From contig CAKMRJ010002223.1 of assembly GCA_928212115.1 (NCBI GenBank), positions 309,939,617-310,003,616 of the forward strand: 64,000 nt of DNA, in the 5' to 3' direction. Below the pieces are notes generated by a model. It worked only from the letters and a program-made list of their open reading frames with translations. It searched no databases and was not told where the DNA came from. Made by a program: the position numbers and the translations under genes. Shown here in pieces: positions 11,867 through 23,799 of the stretch. Each line of letters begins with the position of its first letter. Positions within the stretch are counted from its first letter, which is position 1. Source of the stretch: Lactuca virosa (lineage: Eukaryota > Streptophyta > Magnoliopsida > Asterales > Asteraceae).

Positions 11867-12644
11867 CTACAATGGGAGATATTCAAGTTAGTTGATCTAA
11901 AATCGTTAATATAACACCCAATATGAAATATTAAGGCTAGGACCCAACACAATATTTTATAACCTGGAAGAGGGATTCCGTAACCCAAGCTATAGAATAT
12001 TTGAAGGTAGGTGAATGACGATTTACCAATTTCCACCATGAAAAACGAAATAAAATTAGGTTTTAATTGGTTTGAAACTCCTAGATCTTTTGAGATTCAT
12101 TGAACTTTTCAATGGCATGTTTCAATATCGATTGTGCCATCTCAAATTTTGTGACTGGGATGCCGAGGATCACAAAACAAGGTGTGAATAACCATGCAAA
12201 TTCACTTGGTACCCTTAATATTATCACCTAAACAATGTGTCGGTTAACCACACGCGCTCCACCGATCTATGATAAACATTACGTCACCCTATGCCATCCT
12301 TACTAGTCTAATTTAGTGTGTCGGTTAACCACACACGCTCCACCAACGACTTGGTAAGGTGCAAAGTGTAAATTTCATGGGTTAGCACCAAATTCACATT
12401 TTCCTAAAGTAACTAAGATTGGGATTTATAAAAGGTTTAGTTAATTTATATTCATCATTATACTTGTAATGAGAATTATAGTCCTTGTCCTACCCATTCG
12501 GCTAACGACCCTCCACCAGTCAAGGAAGCGGTGGGTGAGAGTGGACACCTATTAAGCTGCCATTTTATAGGCAACAACCTTATACCCCCTTATAGACTGG
12601 CTTCGTGAATGAGGCGTACTAACGGTAAGACTGACTTGCTCTTA

Positions 12645-12661
12645 TACATATATATATACAT

Positions 12662-12704
<43 letters not shown>
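12645..12704. repeat. AT microsatellite in Cop-1 leader
   Basis: About 60 bases of mostly alternating AT with two interruptions. Cop-2 has a longer pure run at 34666-34707 and Cop-4 only a short one near 51740. Confidence 0.85.
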
Positions 12705-12706
<2 letters not shown>

Positions 12707-13269
12707 CTTATAATACTATAAAGTATAAGGGTTGAATTTTAACTTTTAAAACTTTAAGGGTTGGAACTAAAGTGTGTGTGAGACTTTACAAATTCCAAAA
12801 CTCGAGGGCAAGTTTTGAACAATTCAAAACCTTTTGGATTTTCATAAATGAGTTTAATTAAGGTTTAAAAAAACTTTTAATGAAGAGACTCTTGGACATC
12901 CATAACTTGAGGACAAGTTATGGAGTCCATAAAACTATTTATGATGAAAAGACTCTTCAACTTATGTAACCTATGGTTTTTAATGGACTTTAAAGAAAAA
13001 ACTTTTGGTAATCCATAATTTGAGGAAAAATTATGGATTCCATTAAAACACATCAAGATCAAGAATTAACTAACAAACAATTTGCAAATAATTCCTATGA
13101 TCTAACAAAACTCATAAGTTCATGAACATCCATATCAACAATTTTAAGAATCATATGAACACATACAAAACATAAAATTTTGATAATAGCCTTTGAAATT
13201 GGATTAGCATAATCATTACAACATAAAAAACAGGTTTTATAAGTCCAAAACTGCACTCTGGGCCTCCTA

Positions 13270-13355
13270 CTCGTCGAGTGCATGAACCTACTCGACGAGT
13301 AGAAAGAAGATATGCTTGGACTCGTCGAGTCCCCCCATGGACTCGGCGAGTCCAC
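13270..13355. repeat. Palindrome cluster ACTCGWCGAGT near Cop-1 PBS
   Basis: Three near-identical 11-bp palindromes (CTACTCGTCGAGTG, CTACTCGACGAGTAG, GGACTCGTCGAGTCC) plus one variant (GGACTCGGCGAGTCC). The word also occurs 13 times in the unrelated LTR-G. Confidence 0.85.
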
Positions 13356-13422
13356 TGTCCAGACAGCAAGATTTTTCGATTTTTCAAGTGATTGCATCAA
13401 GTATTCAAGAAAACAAGCCTAG

Positions 13423-13434
13423 GCTCTGATACCA
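13423..13434 (-). other. Cop-1 primer-binding site
   Basis: The minus strand reads TGGTATCAGAGC, complementary to initiator Met tRNA, one base from the LTR end. Confidence 0.9.
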
Positions 13435-13435
13435 C

Positions 13436-14197
13436 TGATTGGTTTTGAGCATTCTAACACACCTTTGGTGTACCTGCAACCCTATAAACCTTGGATCTAT
13501 GTTTTCTCTAAAATACATGCAAATAAGAATTTCCAAGCTTTACATCCTAACTAGCATGGCATGGGGAACTTGAATCATAAAATTACTAGTAGAATGACAT
13601 ACCTTTTAGTAGTGGTTGATTTCTTGGAGTTTGAGAGCCTAGCACCAATAGTGTGGATGCCTTAAATGGAAATCACAAATCACCACAAACTTTGGAAAAC
13701 TCTTGAGAGAATAATGCACACTCTTGAATCGGCCACCACTCTTGTACACACACAACTAGTCCAAATAAAGTGCCAAGGACTCCTTTATATAGTGTGGAGG
13801 ATTAGGGTTACATCCATGTAAACCTTAATACCCATGACTCTTCCTTTCCAAGGATCCATGGGTTAAAAGCTCCATGGACCATCCATGGACTCCCATGCAA
13901 GCCTAGCCCATTCCAAATGAGTATTAGCCCACACTATATAATATACAAGAGCCCATATTTAATTAGTCACCTTTTTGATCACCAAATTAATTCTAAATTA
14001 ATTTATGATCAATACTAATTAAATAATATGATTTCATATTAATATATTATAACTTATAATATATTAACAAATCATAAACACATTATTCTCAAAAGGTTAT
14101 CCAAATCGTTCGGGTGAAGTGCAACCCAAATGGACCATGCCCGGTCGGGTCAAGTGCATCTCAAATATTGTTATGGACTTAGACACCTTATCCAACA
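13436..14197 (-). repeat. Cop-1 5' LTR
   Basis: 762 bp. On the plus strand it begins TGATTGG where the 3' LTR has TGTTGGG. The TGAT variant is shared with the Cop-2 5' LTR (35495), which shows the two are copies of the same insertion. Confidence 0.92.
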
Positions 14198-15079
14198 TGA
14201 TCACCCCGTAAGATAAAAATGTTATATTAATCTCATAGATTCCTTCGACACTCCTATTCTCGCGCAACCCACATCGATAGAGGAAACCAATCATTGTTAG
14301 TAGTCAGCAAAGGAGTCAAGCAGGAACAAGAAAAGGTTCATGAGAAGGATTCAGAGGAGGGATCAGCCGAAGAGAAAGGCACCGGAGTGATCATAGATGA
14401 ACCTTACTCTCTCAAGAGAAGGTGTGTAGGGTTCGCTTAGACATTCGGAGTTAAACTCTCCATCATGAAGAGATTAAGATCAGTGACAAAACCCGGACCA
14501 AGGAGAAACGAAGACTCAATACATCTACGGAGAACCGGAACACCATAGGGGTGTTCAGAGACAACATATCTTCACAAGAATGAACAAGAGCGAACGTAGG
14601 AAGGACAGAGAACAGAGGAAACCACTCTCGAATCATGCGAAGAAACCGAACACCTTATACGTCACACTAATACCTAATAAAATAATATAACTTAGTGAGT
14701 TAGTGATTACACTGCGCACACTATGTGGTAGGCTTATCGCCTCTTTTCTTGCAACTAGTATCAGTAAACCAGGTCACAGAAATTCATTCAAGAGTAGTCA
14801 CTTCAAACTCAAAAGTCTATTTCATATAGACTTCCTTTATGGATGGTTATCAGAACACTATAGAAGTCAGATCATGATACTCTCGGAAATCGGTATAACT
14901 TAGCTAAAATAACACTTGTGCAATACCCACTTCCATAGAATACACTTTAGGAATGTTGTCAGAAACATTCAGGATAGTCCATCAAGGCGTGGAATTTATA
15001 AGTATATATAAATTGGTTAAATACAACTACCAATGACCATCGTTTCTCACAAGATCGTTTCTTGTCATGCCACAGAACC
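14198..15079 (+). other. Gyp-1 leader, second part
   Basis: Resumes at TGATCACCCCGTAAG, the right-hand target copy. It is homologous to the Gyp-3 leader (28457-28939) and almost identical to 36258-37170. No convincing frame. Confidence 0.7.
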
Positions 15080-15780
15080 ATGTCTTCACAAGGAGGTAAC
15101 CAACTAACTGGCGAGACACCAATTCTGCAGATAGACTCCGCTACATTTCAGGCCGTGGTCACAGCCGCCGTGCCAGCTGTTATGGCGCAATTCAATGCTA
15201 ACAACCCAAACGAGGATGGAAACAGTTTCGACAATTCAAACCGTAGTAACACACAAGGAAACCGACAAGGGCCTAGCCATAATGATACTCCAGCTCACAA
15301 ACCTAAGAATAATAAATGAAAGTTCTGGGACAAAAAGGAGCGCAAGAAATGCAACCTGTGGCAACCCTACAGCCACAACATCTGCCACTCCAGTACCAAT
15401 GCCAGTATGACAGTATGCTGGAAACCTACCGGATTGCAAGAAATGCAATTTCCATCATTAGGAAAATGCCGCAAAATGCATTGTAAGAACTACAACAGAC
15501 AAGGACACACCACTCGTTTCTGCAGAATACCGGCACAACCAACCACCCATGTCCTCGGTGTTGGTTTAAGTCAGGTCTGTTTAGGTGCGGCAAATCTGGA
15601 CATTTCAAAAGAGATTGTACAAAGACTAGAAATGGTGAAGAAGCTCGCTTCTGTAGGACTCCAACTCAACACATCACTTCAACTACCGATGCTAGTATAA
15701 TTCAAGTATGCCATGCATGTGGTGAAATGGGGCATTTCATGAGAGACTGTCCGACAGAGAGAAATGACGGAGGAGAATGA
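15080..15780 (+). pseudogene. Gyp-1 gag remnant, first copy (core deleted)
   Basis: Starts MSSQGGNQLTGETP and reads to a stop at 15319, 80 codons. It then continues in shifting frames into zinc-knuckle sequence: a C-N-F-H-H-like motif near 15440, CKNYNRQGHTTRFC near 15485, a CGKSGHFKRDC-like motif near 15585-15620, and CHACGEMGHFMRDC at 15709-15750. Compared with Gyp-3 gag, the Retrotrans_gag core is missing, so the deduced product is an N-terminus joined to a knuckle tail. A gag without the core should not assemble alone. No pol follows. Confidence 0.75.
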
Positions 15781-15852
15781 GGAATTTAACGACATGACAT
15801 AAAAGAGCAACGAGGAACTCCCTTTTGGGATTTTGGTACGTCTTCTAAATAA

Positions 15853-15912
15853 AATTACTTTAAAGATTTAATTTATATTAATATTAAAATTCGGGGATAT
15901 TAAAAAGTAATT
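15853..15912 (+). other. Inverted repeat after Gyp-1 gag
   Basis: Arms AATTACTTT (15853-15861) and AAAGTAATT (15904-15912) enclose an AT-rich loop with GGGGATA. Gyp-3 has the same structure at 30143-30211 with 11-bp arms. Confidence 0.55.
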
Positions 15913-16040
15913 ATAAATAACTCACTCGTCTGAACAAGTCACGACATTCATAAGAGAACTAAAGATCAGCGCAGGTGAGCTATGATGGCTTAGTACATAC
16001 ATCATGGTTAAGCATAGCTAAGATTTTGCTGAATTAGAGT

Positions 16041-16100
16041 GAGTGATTCCACCTTAATTCCTATTCCTTGTCTGGTTGTGGATTTAGGGCAGAGTCACTC
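16041..16100 (+). other. Hairpin module H4 (Gyp-1, after gag)
   Basis: Outer stem GAGTGA/TCACTC, perfect, one base outside the inner TCCACC/GGGCAGA pair. Loop CTATTCCTTGTCTGGTTG. Confidence 0.65.
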
Positions 16101-16630
16101 AGTCGACCGTCTTATTCATCTTAATTATACATAACTTGTATATTCCAAGCGATCATAGAGGTACCGAGAAGGATCATAATATAAAGTATCGTCACTAGTT
16201 AACAAAGCACTTTCACTGCTAGTACTCGCTTATTGCGGTACGATTTGTGGCAGTGGTAATATCGAGAAAGCACTAGAAAGCCTACACAGAATGCACTGTC
16301 GAGCACACTCGGGGTACACCATCATTATAACAGACGTCTCTTTCAAATCGACTCAACACTTGTTTCTATATAGAGTTTGGCGTCGTCATTCAACGTGGAT
16401 TGGCACGGTACGATTGGCTTCGTCTTTTGTATTCTAAACCCCGAAGTACTCATGAGAGGAGTACTATGACTTCCGAAACTTTGCCGACGTATACCCAGCA
16501 GATCTTCCAGAACCACCACTCGTCCAACAGGTCAAGTTCAAGCACAGAGGCTAAGGACGAATACGGTTAACCTACCATTACTAAGTGAATACGCGAGAGT
16601 AGTATATAATTAAGATTCTGCAGACTGAGA

Positions 16631-16694
16631 ATGTGTGCTTCCGCCCTATCTCCTGTTCCTTGTCTGGTTGTGGACCTGGGGCAGAGTCGCACAT
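16631..16694 (+). other. Hairpin module H5 (Gyp-1, near 3' end)
   Basis: Outer stem ATGTGTG/CGCACAT (7 bp with one wobble), inner TCCGCCC (16640) with GGGGCAGA (16678). Loop CCTGTTCCTTGTCTGG. Confidence 0.7.
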
Positions 16695-17029
16695 CCGACC
16701 GTCTTACTAATCTTAATTATATACGACTTGTATACACGAGGTAAGGATAGATGGACCAGGTGTAAATCCTATCATGAACTTCAAGACAGGGCAGCCTAGC
16801 ACTACAAGTGGACATTCTACCATTCGGGAGAACTTAGACAAGTAAACCGAACCCCTACGCTCCATACATATTAGCACATCAGATACAATAGTGAAGATCC
16901 GTAAGAACGCTAAGCGAGAATCAGAATTCACTAGAGATCGAGGAAACCAAATGGAACAGAAGTACGAACATCTTTCCTCAACCCCTGAAGTCGCGCTCAG
17001 AAAGCTAATTTCGGGACGAAATTCCATCT

Positions 17030-17042
17030 AACGGGGGGATGA
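17030..17042 (+). other. Gyp-1 polypurine tract (middle LTR)
   Basis: AACGGGGGGATGA directly precedes TGTCACAAACG, the start of LTR2. The equivalent Gyp-3 tract lies at about 31298-31311. Confidence 0.75.
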
Positions 17043-17898
<856 letters not shown>

Positions 17899-17970
17899 TA
17901 TCACACCCCGGCCGTCGGCGGAAACACCGGGCAGTGTAACGTCATTTCTCGTATCATAGTTATCAACTTC

Positions 17971-19226
17971 CTGAAAACACATACAATTTAAAATACGTCA
18001 ACATAAAGTTGGTGAGTGCACAGGTTTTGACTCTATATAAAAATAATACATTTTCCAAGTTCAAAAGTATCATTTTGACTCTCCAACGTTTAGCATATAT
18101 ATCCTAGGTATAAAAGTTTACTTACCAAACAAGTAGTTTACCTATAAGTCTCATATACTATGAATATAAGTGTTTGTAATTCCATACAAACGAAAGTTGC
18201 TACATATAAATCTTATTTCAATTCTATATGAGTAAAACCGCTACGTATAAATCTATTTCAATTCTATACGAGTAAAACCGCTATGTATAAATCTATTTCA
18301 ATTCTATACGAGTATGTGTGTTAAGTATAATTATCTACTTAATATACAAGTAGTATACCTACCAGTTTCTTGTACCTAGAGTATAAGTGTTTGGGAAACT
18401 TATACTTAACATTAATACTTGTATAACGACAAAGTATAATGCTTCTAACAATTTGCTACCATGAGTCCGTAACCGCGACTATATGACTAGTTTCAAACCT
18501 CTGCTTGATGCTACAAGTTTTGCATCTTGAGATAAGTTCCACACGCTTCATCAACGTCGGAACAATAAACAAACAGAAGGACAGTTCGTCACTCGCACAC
18601 GATTTTGTTGTAGCTAGCAACCACGAGTGGGGTTGTCAACCCGTATCTTATTCATACACGACTTCCTCGCTCACACGGGATTAACGGTTACAGGTCAGAG
18701 GATTTTCCCTAAGATTTCCAATCTTATTTGATGAATACAATAGCTCATGTAGACTTGTCGAGTTCCGTTAGTTCTAGTAGTAAAATCATATTCGTGTCTA
18801 AAACCCTAAGTTATTAGACTATGCTTTTAACATTACTCCTACATATTTAATACTTAGGCGGTACAACAGCTATAATTAGAATTAAAACCAGGTTTTATCT
18901 TGACATAAAACCAACAATAACAACATACTTATCAATTAACATATAGGACTTCCGAGTATAACTCTGGAACTATATCACACACAACACATATATATAGAAT
19001 CCTAAGTATAATTCAAGATCTACATTAGTATACTACTATAACAATAACATACTAACAACTTTACGATAGTTGTATAATTTCATATACGAAATAACTATAT
19101 CCTGGTTATTATAACTATCTACGTTGATACTAATATACTATCATATAGACATAATAATAACGTATATATAATATTTAGCATGTGTTTTCCCCCGAAAATA
19201 TTAGAAAGTGGGGCCATGAAACTTAC
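17971..19226 (-). other. Putative LTR-F intron
   Basis: Donor AAG|GTAAGT and acceptor GTTTTCAG|G on the minus strand, 1256 nt, with a GGGGG word after the donor region as in the other LTRs. No hairpin module was seen in this one. Confidence 0.4.
18193..18310. repeat. 40-bp tandem repeat in LTR-F
   Basis: Two nearly identical 40-bp units (18231-18270, 18271-18310), each starting AGTAAAACCGCTA, and a weaker first unit (18193-18230). Confidence 0.8.
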
Positions 19227-20077
19227 CTTAATATCGTGCTTCGATAGAATCTAATTGAAAATAGTCAGCGGTCCGCGATCACCGGGCTCGGGAAGCGAAA
19301 CGGCTTCAGCAAACGAGAGAGAAGGAAAGAGATTAGGTGTGCTAAGCCTTGGGGTCGAAATTTCTATTTATAGGCTGATTTTTGGCCTCTCACGACGTGA
19401 AGCAAGCATACTCACGTCGTGAGATATGGCAAGAGTCATGTCGTAGCCTTCCCAGGTGTTTTCTAGCCTCGATTAGTGTCCTGCAGCATCCTCACGTCAA
19501 CTCATATCAATTCTAATCCAAGAAGGAACAGATAAACTTCGACTCATATGCTTGTTCTACTACTTGTTGAATTATACACAAAGGCATGTTTTATAACATC
19601 GAGTTACCAATGCGTTTACGTACAATCAATGTATAAACAACTCATAGGCAACAAGTCATATCTCTAGGTTTGAAGACTTATATGATATTACCGTCTCACG
19701 ATCACTCGAGATAAATACCATGAAGTGATGCAAGTGAGCGTGGGTTTATTCCAATACTCAGAACTTATGAGCACTCATGAATGTTGTAGCAACCATTGCT
19801 ATGGCTAAACACCTTTAGTCATCTACAAGACCAATTCATGATAGTCTTAATTCATACCTACTTCCGACGTATGACCGACTGTGGAAGTTTGAATAACTTA
19901 GTCATTCGGAAAGAATAACCTAGTTATTATGGAAGTCAAAACATGCAAAGTGAAACACAAGAATAATTGAATCCAATATGGTCTCAACACTTATGAATAT
20001 AAATAAAACACCTTTTATTCATCACCATATTGATTACACATTATTCTTTTTCGATTTATCAACATAAGACTTGAATT

Positions 20078-20168
20078 AAAACAATAGTTGTCCCATGCTC
20101 CAAGCATGTACACTATGTTTTCAAAACAATAGTCATGCCATACTCCAAGTATGCAAACTATGTTTGTC
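20078..20168 (+). repeat. 46-bp minisatellite, two units (Cop-2)
   Basis: Units 20078-20122 and 20123-20168. The first contains the inverted repeat CATGCT-CCA-AGCATG, the second CATACT-CCA-AGTATG, so the arms change together. Confidence 0.7.
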
Positions 20169-20958
20169 TATGATATTTACTTTGTGAAGTAGATCAATTG
20201 AACATGATTCCAATGATGCTCATTTCACAATCCCAAATCCTTACTATAAATGTAAGAATATCAAATTCTTGTCATTTACTGTAATCTGTTAGATTTTAAA
20301 CTCATATGCATTGATCCTCTTGCAATGACTATGCACAAAAGTCACAAAGACCTGGGAACAAACGTTACAACGTATTCCAGTGGAGATCAATTCCATGGAA
20401 ACGAAGTCTCACATTCAAGGTACATTCCTTTGAACATCCTTCTTGCATAAAAGTTTCTAACTTTCTCATAGATTCTTAAAATCCAACTCCCAATATGGAA
20501 AAAATTTCCATATTCCCATTTTGACTATAACTTATGAACAAGAGCTACCTCTTTTCAGAATATGTCAATATGGCCTTTTCCAAAATTTAACATCATACTT
20601 CCAACTGTCCATGACAAACCAATCTTAGGTAAACCTCATATTGTTCTCGACAATTGCTTAATCATTTTAGTCATATCCGATTCTATTCCTTTTTCCCTCT
20701 TAATGCTCTAGGGATTTTGAAAATTTAGAACGGATAGATATTGTAGCACATATGATCGATCCTATACCCGAAGCATATGGGACACGATTCACGATGTCTC
20801 ACATAAAGACCTGATACTAGATCAATCTTTTGCTACAATATTTTTTATTTGCCATGTTTTCAAAAATCAACTATGAAGAGGGATGTCATAATCATAATCG
20901 AATTTTGAGAACGCAATATATATAGAATTCCCTTCTGCTGAACCATTCCAACATAAAA

Positions 20959-20961
<3 letters not shown>

Positions 20962-21011
<50 letters not shown>
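20962..21011. repeat. AT microsatellite in Cop-2
   Basis: About 50 bases of pure AT. Cop-1 has only a short run at the matching place (about 9067-9078). Confidence 0.95.
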
Positions 21012-21013
<2 letters not shown>

Positions 21014-22221
21014 TTGACTAAAGATGATTGAAATTTCAATCTAAACTTTTAGGATTGAAATGAAGTATAATCTCCTCTCCCTTAATTATAGCAAAACAAC
21101 CTTTTCCCAGCGAAACTTTTGTTTTCTATAATTAACAATACATATCATAATTGATTATGCTCCCACTAGCATAATAATTATTTAGCATAAAAATTATGCT
21201 CCCACTAGCCTTGACATATACTCAGAAATCGATTTCTAGAAATCAATACTTTATTGACTTTCATCACAAGGTTTAGACTTCTGATACGAGATGTTTCGAC
21301 AAAACTTTATCTAAGCTTCTCTGACTCATACATCTTTCCTTAGATAGCTCACATGTGTGTCTAAACAATTATGAAGAGGGATGCCGTAATCATAATGTTT
21401 AGACCTTTTTGCCATTTCTCACAAGTCCATGTTAGTGTGCCGGTTAACCACACACGCTCCACTAACGACTTTGAGAATGCAAATATCACAATTGCTATCT
21501 ACTTAAAATCTACTTAGTGAAAGCGTTTCCTTACCATCATTTTCATGAATCGGAAAGAAGCCTTATGCCGCTTAGATTTTATGGTGTATGTGTTCCTATC
21601 CATGTGAATTTGTCAAAACCATAATCACAAGACAAGGTTAGTGACAAACTCAAACTTATATGAATTAAACTTGTTCAATCTTGATTTCTTGCCTCTTGGT
21701 AGCACAAGGGCCCACCTTTACTTCCAAGTTGTTATGCACACAATTGAGAACTCACAGAACTCACATACATAGTCAACTTTACTGGAATAGACACAGAAAC
21801 AAGAATAATGTCAACACGATAGGTTACAAACCTCAAGTCGTGTGCTAGCGATAAACTATAGGTTTTATCCTTGATTAGCTCTTGAAACTTTCAAGACCTT
21901 TAAGACTCCCACTGTCCTCTTGACAAATAAGTTTTTCTTTGTCAAGAACCATTCCTTGACAACCAAAAAAATATTCAAGAGTCAGTGTGGATTCTTATCA
22001 AGGTAAACACTTCACACAATTGGCCTTAGTTGGTCTTTGTTTTATCCAAAACATCACAACTTACCAATTTCAAAAGTACAACAGTAGAAAACATTTTACT
22101 CTTACATTTTACAAGTGTTATAAACCTTCTTTAAGATGTGTCACTCAAGTTACAATCTTGGAGTATGACTCTAAGACTTGTTTTGGAACGAAGTATGTAT
22201 CACCTTCTTCATTTAACCATT

Positions 22222-22440
22222 TCAATAATTCATGACTCCTCTTCTTAGCCATAAGAATGCACTAAGATGTCCCCAGAGGATGAATTGTGATATGGTCTCA
22301 CAATCATTAAGATGATCATAAAACATGATACTAAAGTACTCTCCCGTCTTTTTCAGATTTGAGAAACTTTTATCCTTCTGCCTAATTTGATTCTTCTCAT
22401 TCGTCGTGCAAAACATTGAAATCTTTCCAATGTTTCAGAA
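22222..22440 (-). pseudogene. Cop-2 integrase trace
   Basis: A 64-codon open stretch reads NQIRQKDKSFSNL and GEYFSIMFYDHLND. It resembles the copia integrase segment around the second catalytic Asp (NQLxxKIKxLRSDRGGEYLSxEFxDHL), but the SDRG residues are lost. It shows that the long non-coding part of this family is decayed pol rather than unrelated filler. Confidence 0.5.
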
Positions 22441-23046
22441 TTATACTTAAACTAGTAAGTATAACCATATTTACTAAATTTTAATAAATCATGACGAATA
22501 ATCTTATCGATCTTTTGTGGTGGACTTGACCAGTGCACAAGAATGTGTACTCAATCCCTTAGTACTTCACTTGACTCACATATAAATGTGAACAAGGAAT
22601 TAGTCTTAATTTTCTAAAGCTGAAAGTTCTCATTCATCATACTATACAACTTGCATGATTCCAAGTTTCGGTCCAATTGAAAACCTTGGGTGATGAAAAT
22701 CTTTCCTTATTTGAAAATTTTAGACACTACCACAAATGAAAGAATCAAATTCACATTTCCATTATTGCTAGAAACATATAAACATCAATTTTTCCATAAA
22801 AGTCATTGCAAGGAGATATAAAATAAAGTAATACAAAAATTTTATTTATTTGTAAAATGCGGAAAAAACTTTATCCTTACAATGCAACTTTAAATGGAAA
22901 CTATGCTATTACATATTTCCTAGCAATCTATCATAACTCGTAACTAGTAGCTCAAGAATCCGATCTTCGAACCATGCGATTGAAATCCATCTTCGCGATC
23001 AGATTCAACATACTCTTCTTTTAAGCTTCCTTCCCTTTGCTTGATC

Positions 23047-23132
23047 CTACAAAACATTAAAATGCAACACAGTCACATCATGTATTAAGAATCAACAATT
23101 AGGAACTTAACAGAGTTAGATAGTGGACTTAC
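23047..23132 (-). other. Putative 86-nt intron at the Cop-2 gag 3' end
   Basis: Same donor TTCAG|GTAAGT, acceptor TTTTGTAG|G and length as in Cop-1. Confidence 0.45.
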
Positions 23133-23799
23133 CTGAAGCAGAACCATACATTCTGACTAAAGATCTCAAGTAGTCAGGGCAGCTTCGATTCCAATGTCCC
23201 TTTCCTTGGAAATAGAAACACATAGCCTCATCTGAGCCAGCACATAGAGCAGTCTCAGAAATGGCCTTTCTCTTATGATCATCACTTTTGACCATGGCCA
23301 ATTCCTTCCTTTTAGGAGAAGGAATCATTTCTGGGATGTCCATGTCAGCTTGGGAGGCAGACCTTCCAATCAAAGTTGCTTGACCATTGCGCCAAATCAT
23401 TGCTGATTCAGCAGCAATTAGCAAATAGGTAAGATTTATTAGGGTCATGTCGAGATCTGTCACATAGTAGTCTTTAACAAACTCACTATATGACTCAGGA
23501 AGTGACCGAAGAACCCAGTCAATAGCCAACTTCCTTGGGAACCCGACACCCATCATCCTTAGCCTGTCAATGTGTGCCTTCATCTCCAAGACATGTGCAC
23601 ACACTGGCTTTCCATCCTTGTGTTTACTATCCAATAGGACTTGTGTGAGTTTGAACTTTTCAAGTCTTCGAGCTTGTGGGTCGGGGAGAATAATAGGAGG
23701 AGGTGGAGGAAGTGAAGCATGATGTTGTGGGACATCATCTTCAAGAGGAACGCTTGTCCCAAGAGATTTGGGAAGATCATACTTGTCTGAACCAGACAT
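23116..23799 (-). CDS. gag: Cop-2 gag (copia type), intact frame
   Basis: 227 codons, nearly identical to the Cop-1 gag (MSGSDKYDLPKSLG start, proline-rich stretch, UBN2-like core). Its zinc knuckle reads CFYFQGKGHWNRSC. Here the second Cys is Phe while the last Cys is kept, so each copy has lost a different zinc ligand. That implies independent decay after the duplication and a common ancestor with a full CX2CX4HX4C knuckle. Confidence 0.85.
   Translation of the reverse strand: MSGSDKYDLPKSLGTSVPLEDDVPQHHASLPPPPPIILPDPQARRLEKFKLTQVLLDSKHKDGKPVCAHVLEMKAHIDRLRMMGVGFPRKLAIDWVLRSLPESYSEFVKDYYVTDLDMTLINLTYLLIAAESAMIWRNGQATLIGRSASQADMDIPEMIPSPKRKELAMVKSDDHKRKAISETALCAGSDEAMCFYFQGKGHWNRSCPDYLRSLVRMYGSASGKSTI

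Larger units (their letters stand above)
11867..13422 (-). other. Cop-1 5' leader
   Basis: Non-coding region between primer site and gag. It contains two GGTTAACCACAC..GCTCCAC motifs (about 12243 and 12323), related GAGGGATTCCGTAACC and GGGATGCCGAGGATC words (11970, 12156), an AT microsatellite (12645-12704) and, next to the primer site, three ACTCGTCGAGT-type palindromes (about 13270-13350). Confidence 0.7.
6597..14197 (-). mobile_element. Cop-1, copia-type element with gag and decayed pol
   Basis: Minus-strand element of 7601 bp with two 762-bp LTRs (6597-7358 and 13436-14197) that differ at roughly 3 percent of sites by my count, a PPT at 7359 and a PBS at 13423. It sits inside the Gyp-1 leader, with GGATC on the left and TGATC on the right as a 5-bp target duplication carrying one mismatch. 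In minus-strand order it has leader, gag (11183-11866) and a region that still resembles copia pol but has no usable frame. Confidence 0.92.
15913..17029 (+). other. Gyp-1 region from gag to the 3' end
   Basis: About 1.1 kb in the place where pol should be. It holds two hairpin modules (16041, 16631) and, just before the PPT, a short remnant TTTCGGGACGAAATTCC that resembles the end of Ty3/gypsy pol genes. No protease, RT or integrase motif is visible. Confidence 0.7.
17899..19503 (-). repeat. LTR-F, partial LTR of another family
   Basis: On the minus strand it ends GGCCGGGGTGTGATA, a TGTGACA-type terminus with the final CA mutated to TA. Upstream on the minus strand are TATA-like CCTATAAATAG (about 19358-19372), donor AAG|GTAAGT at 19226 and acceptor TGTTTTCAG|G ending at 17971. 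The LTR start is missing because the sequence switches to Cop-2 near 19504. CACGTCGTGA-type inverted words occur at about 19388-19420. No coding potential. Confidence 0.65.
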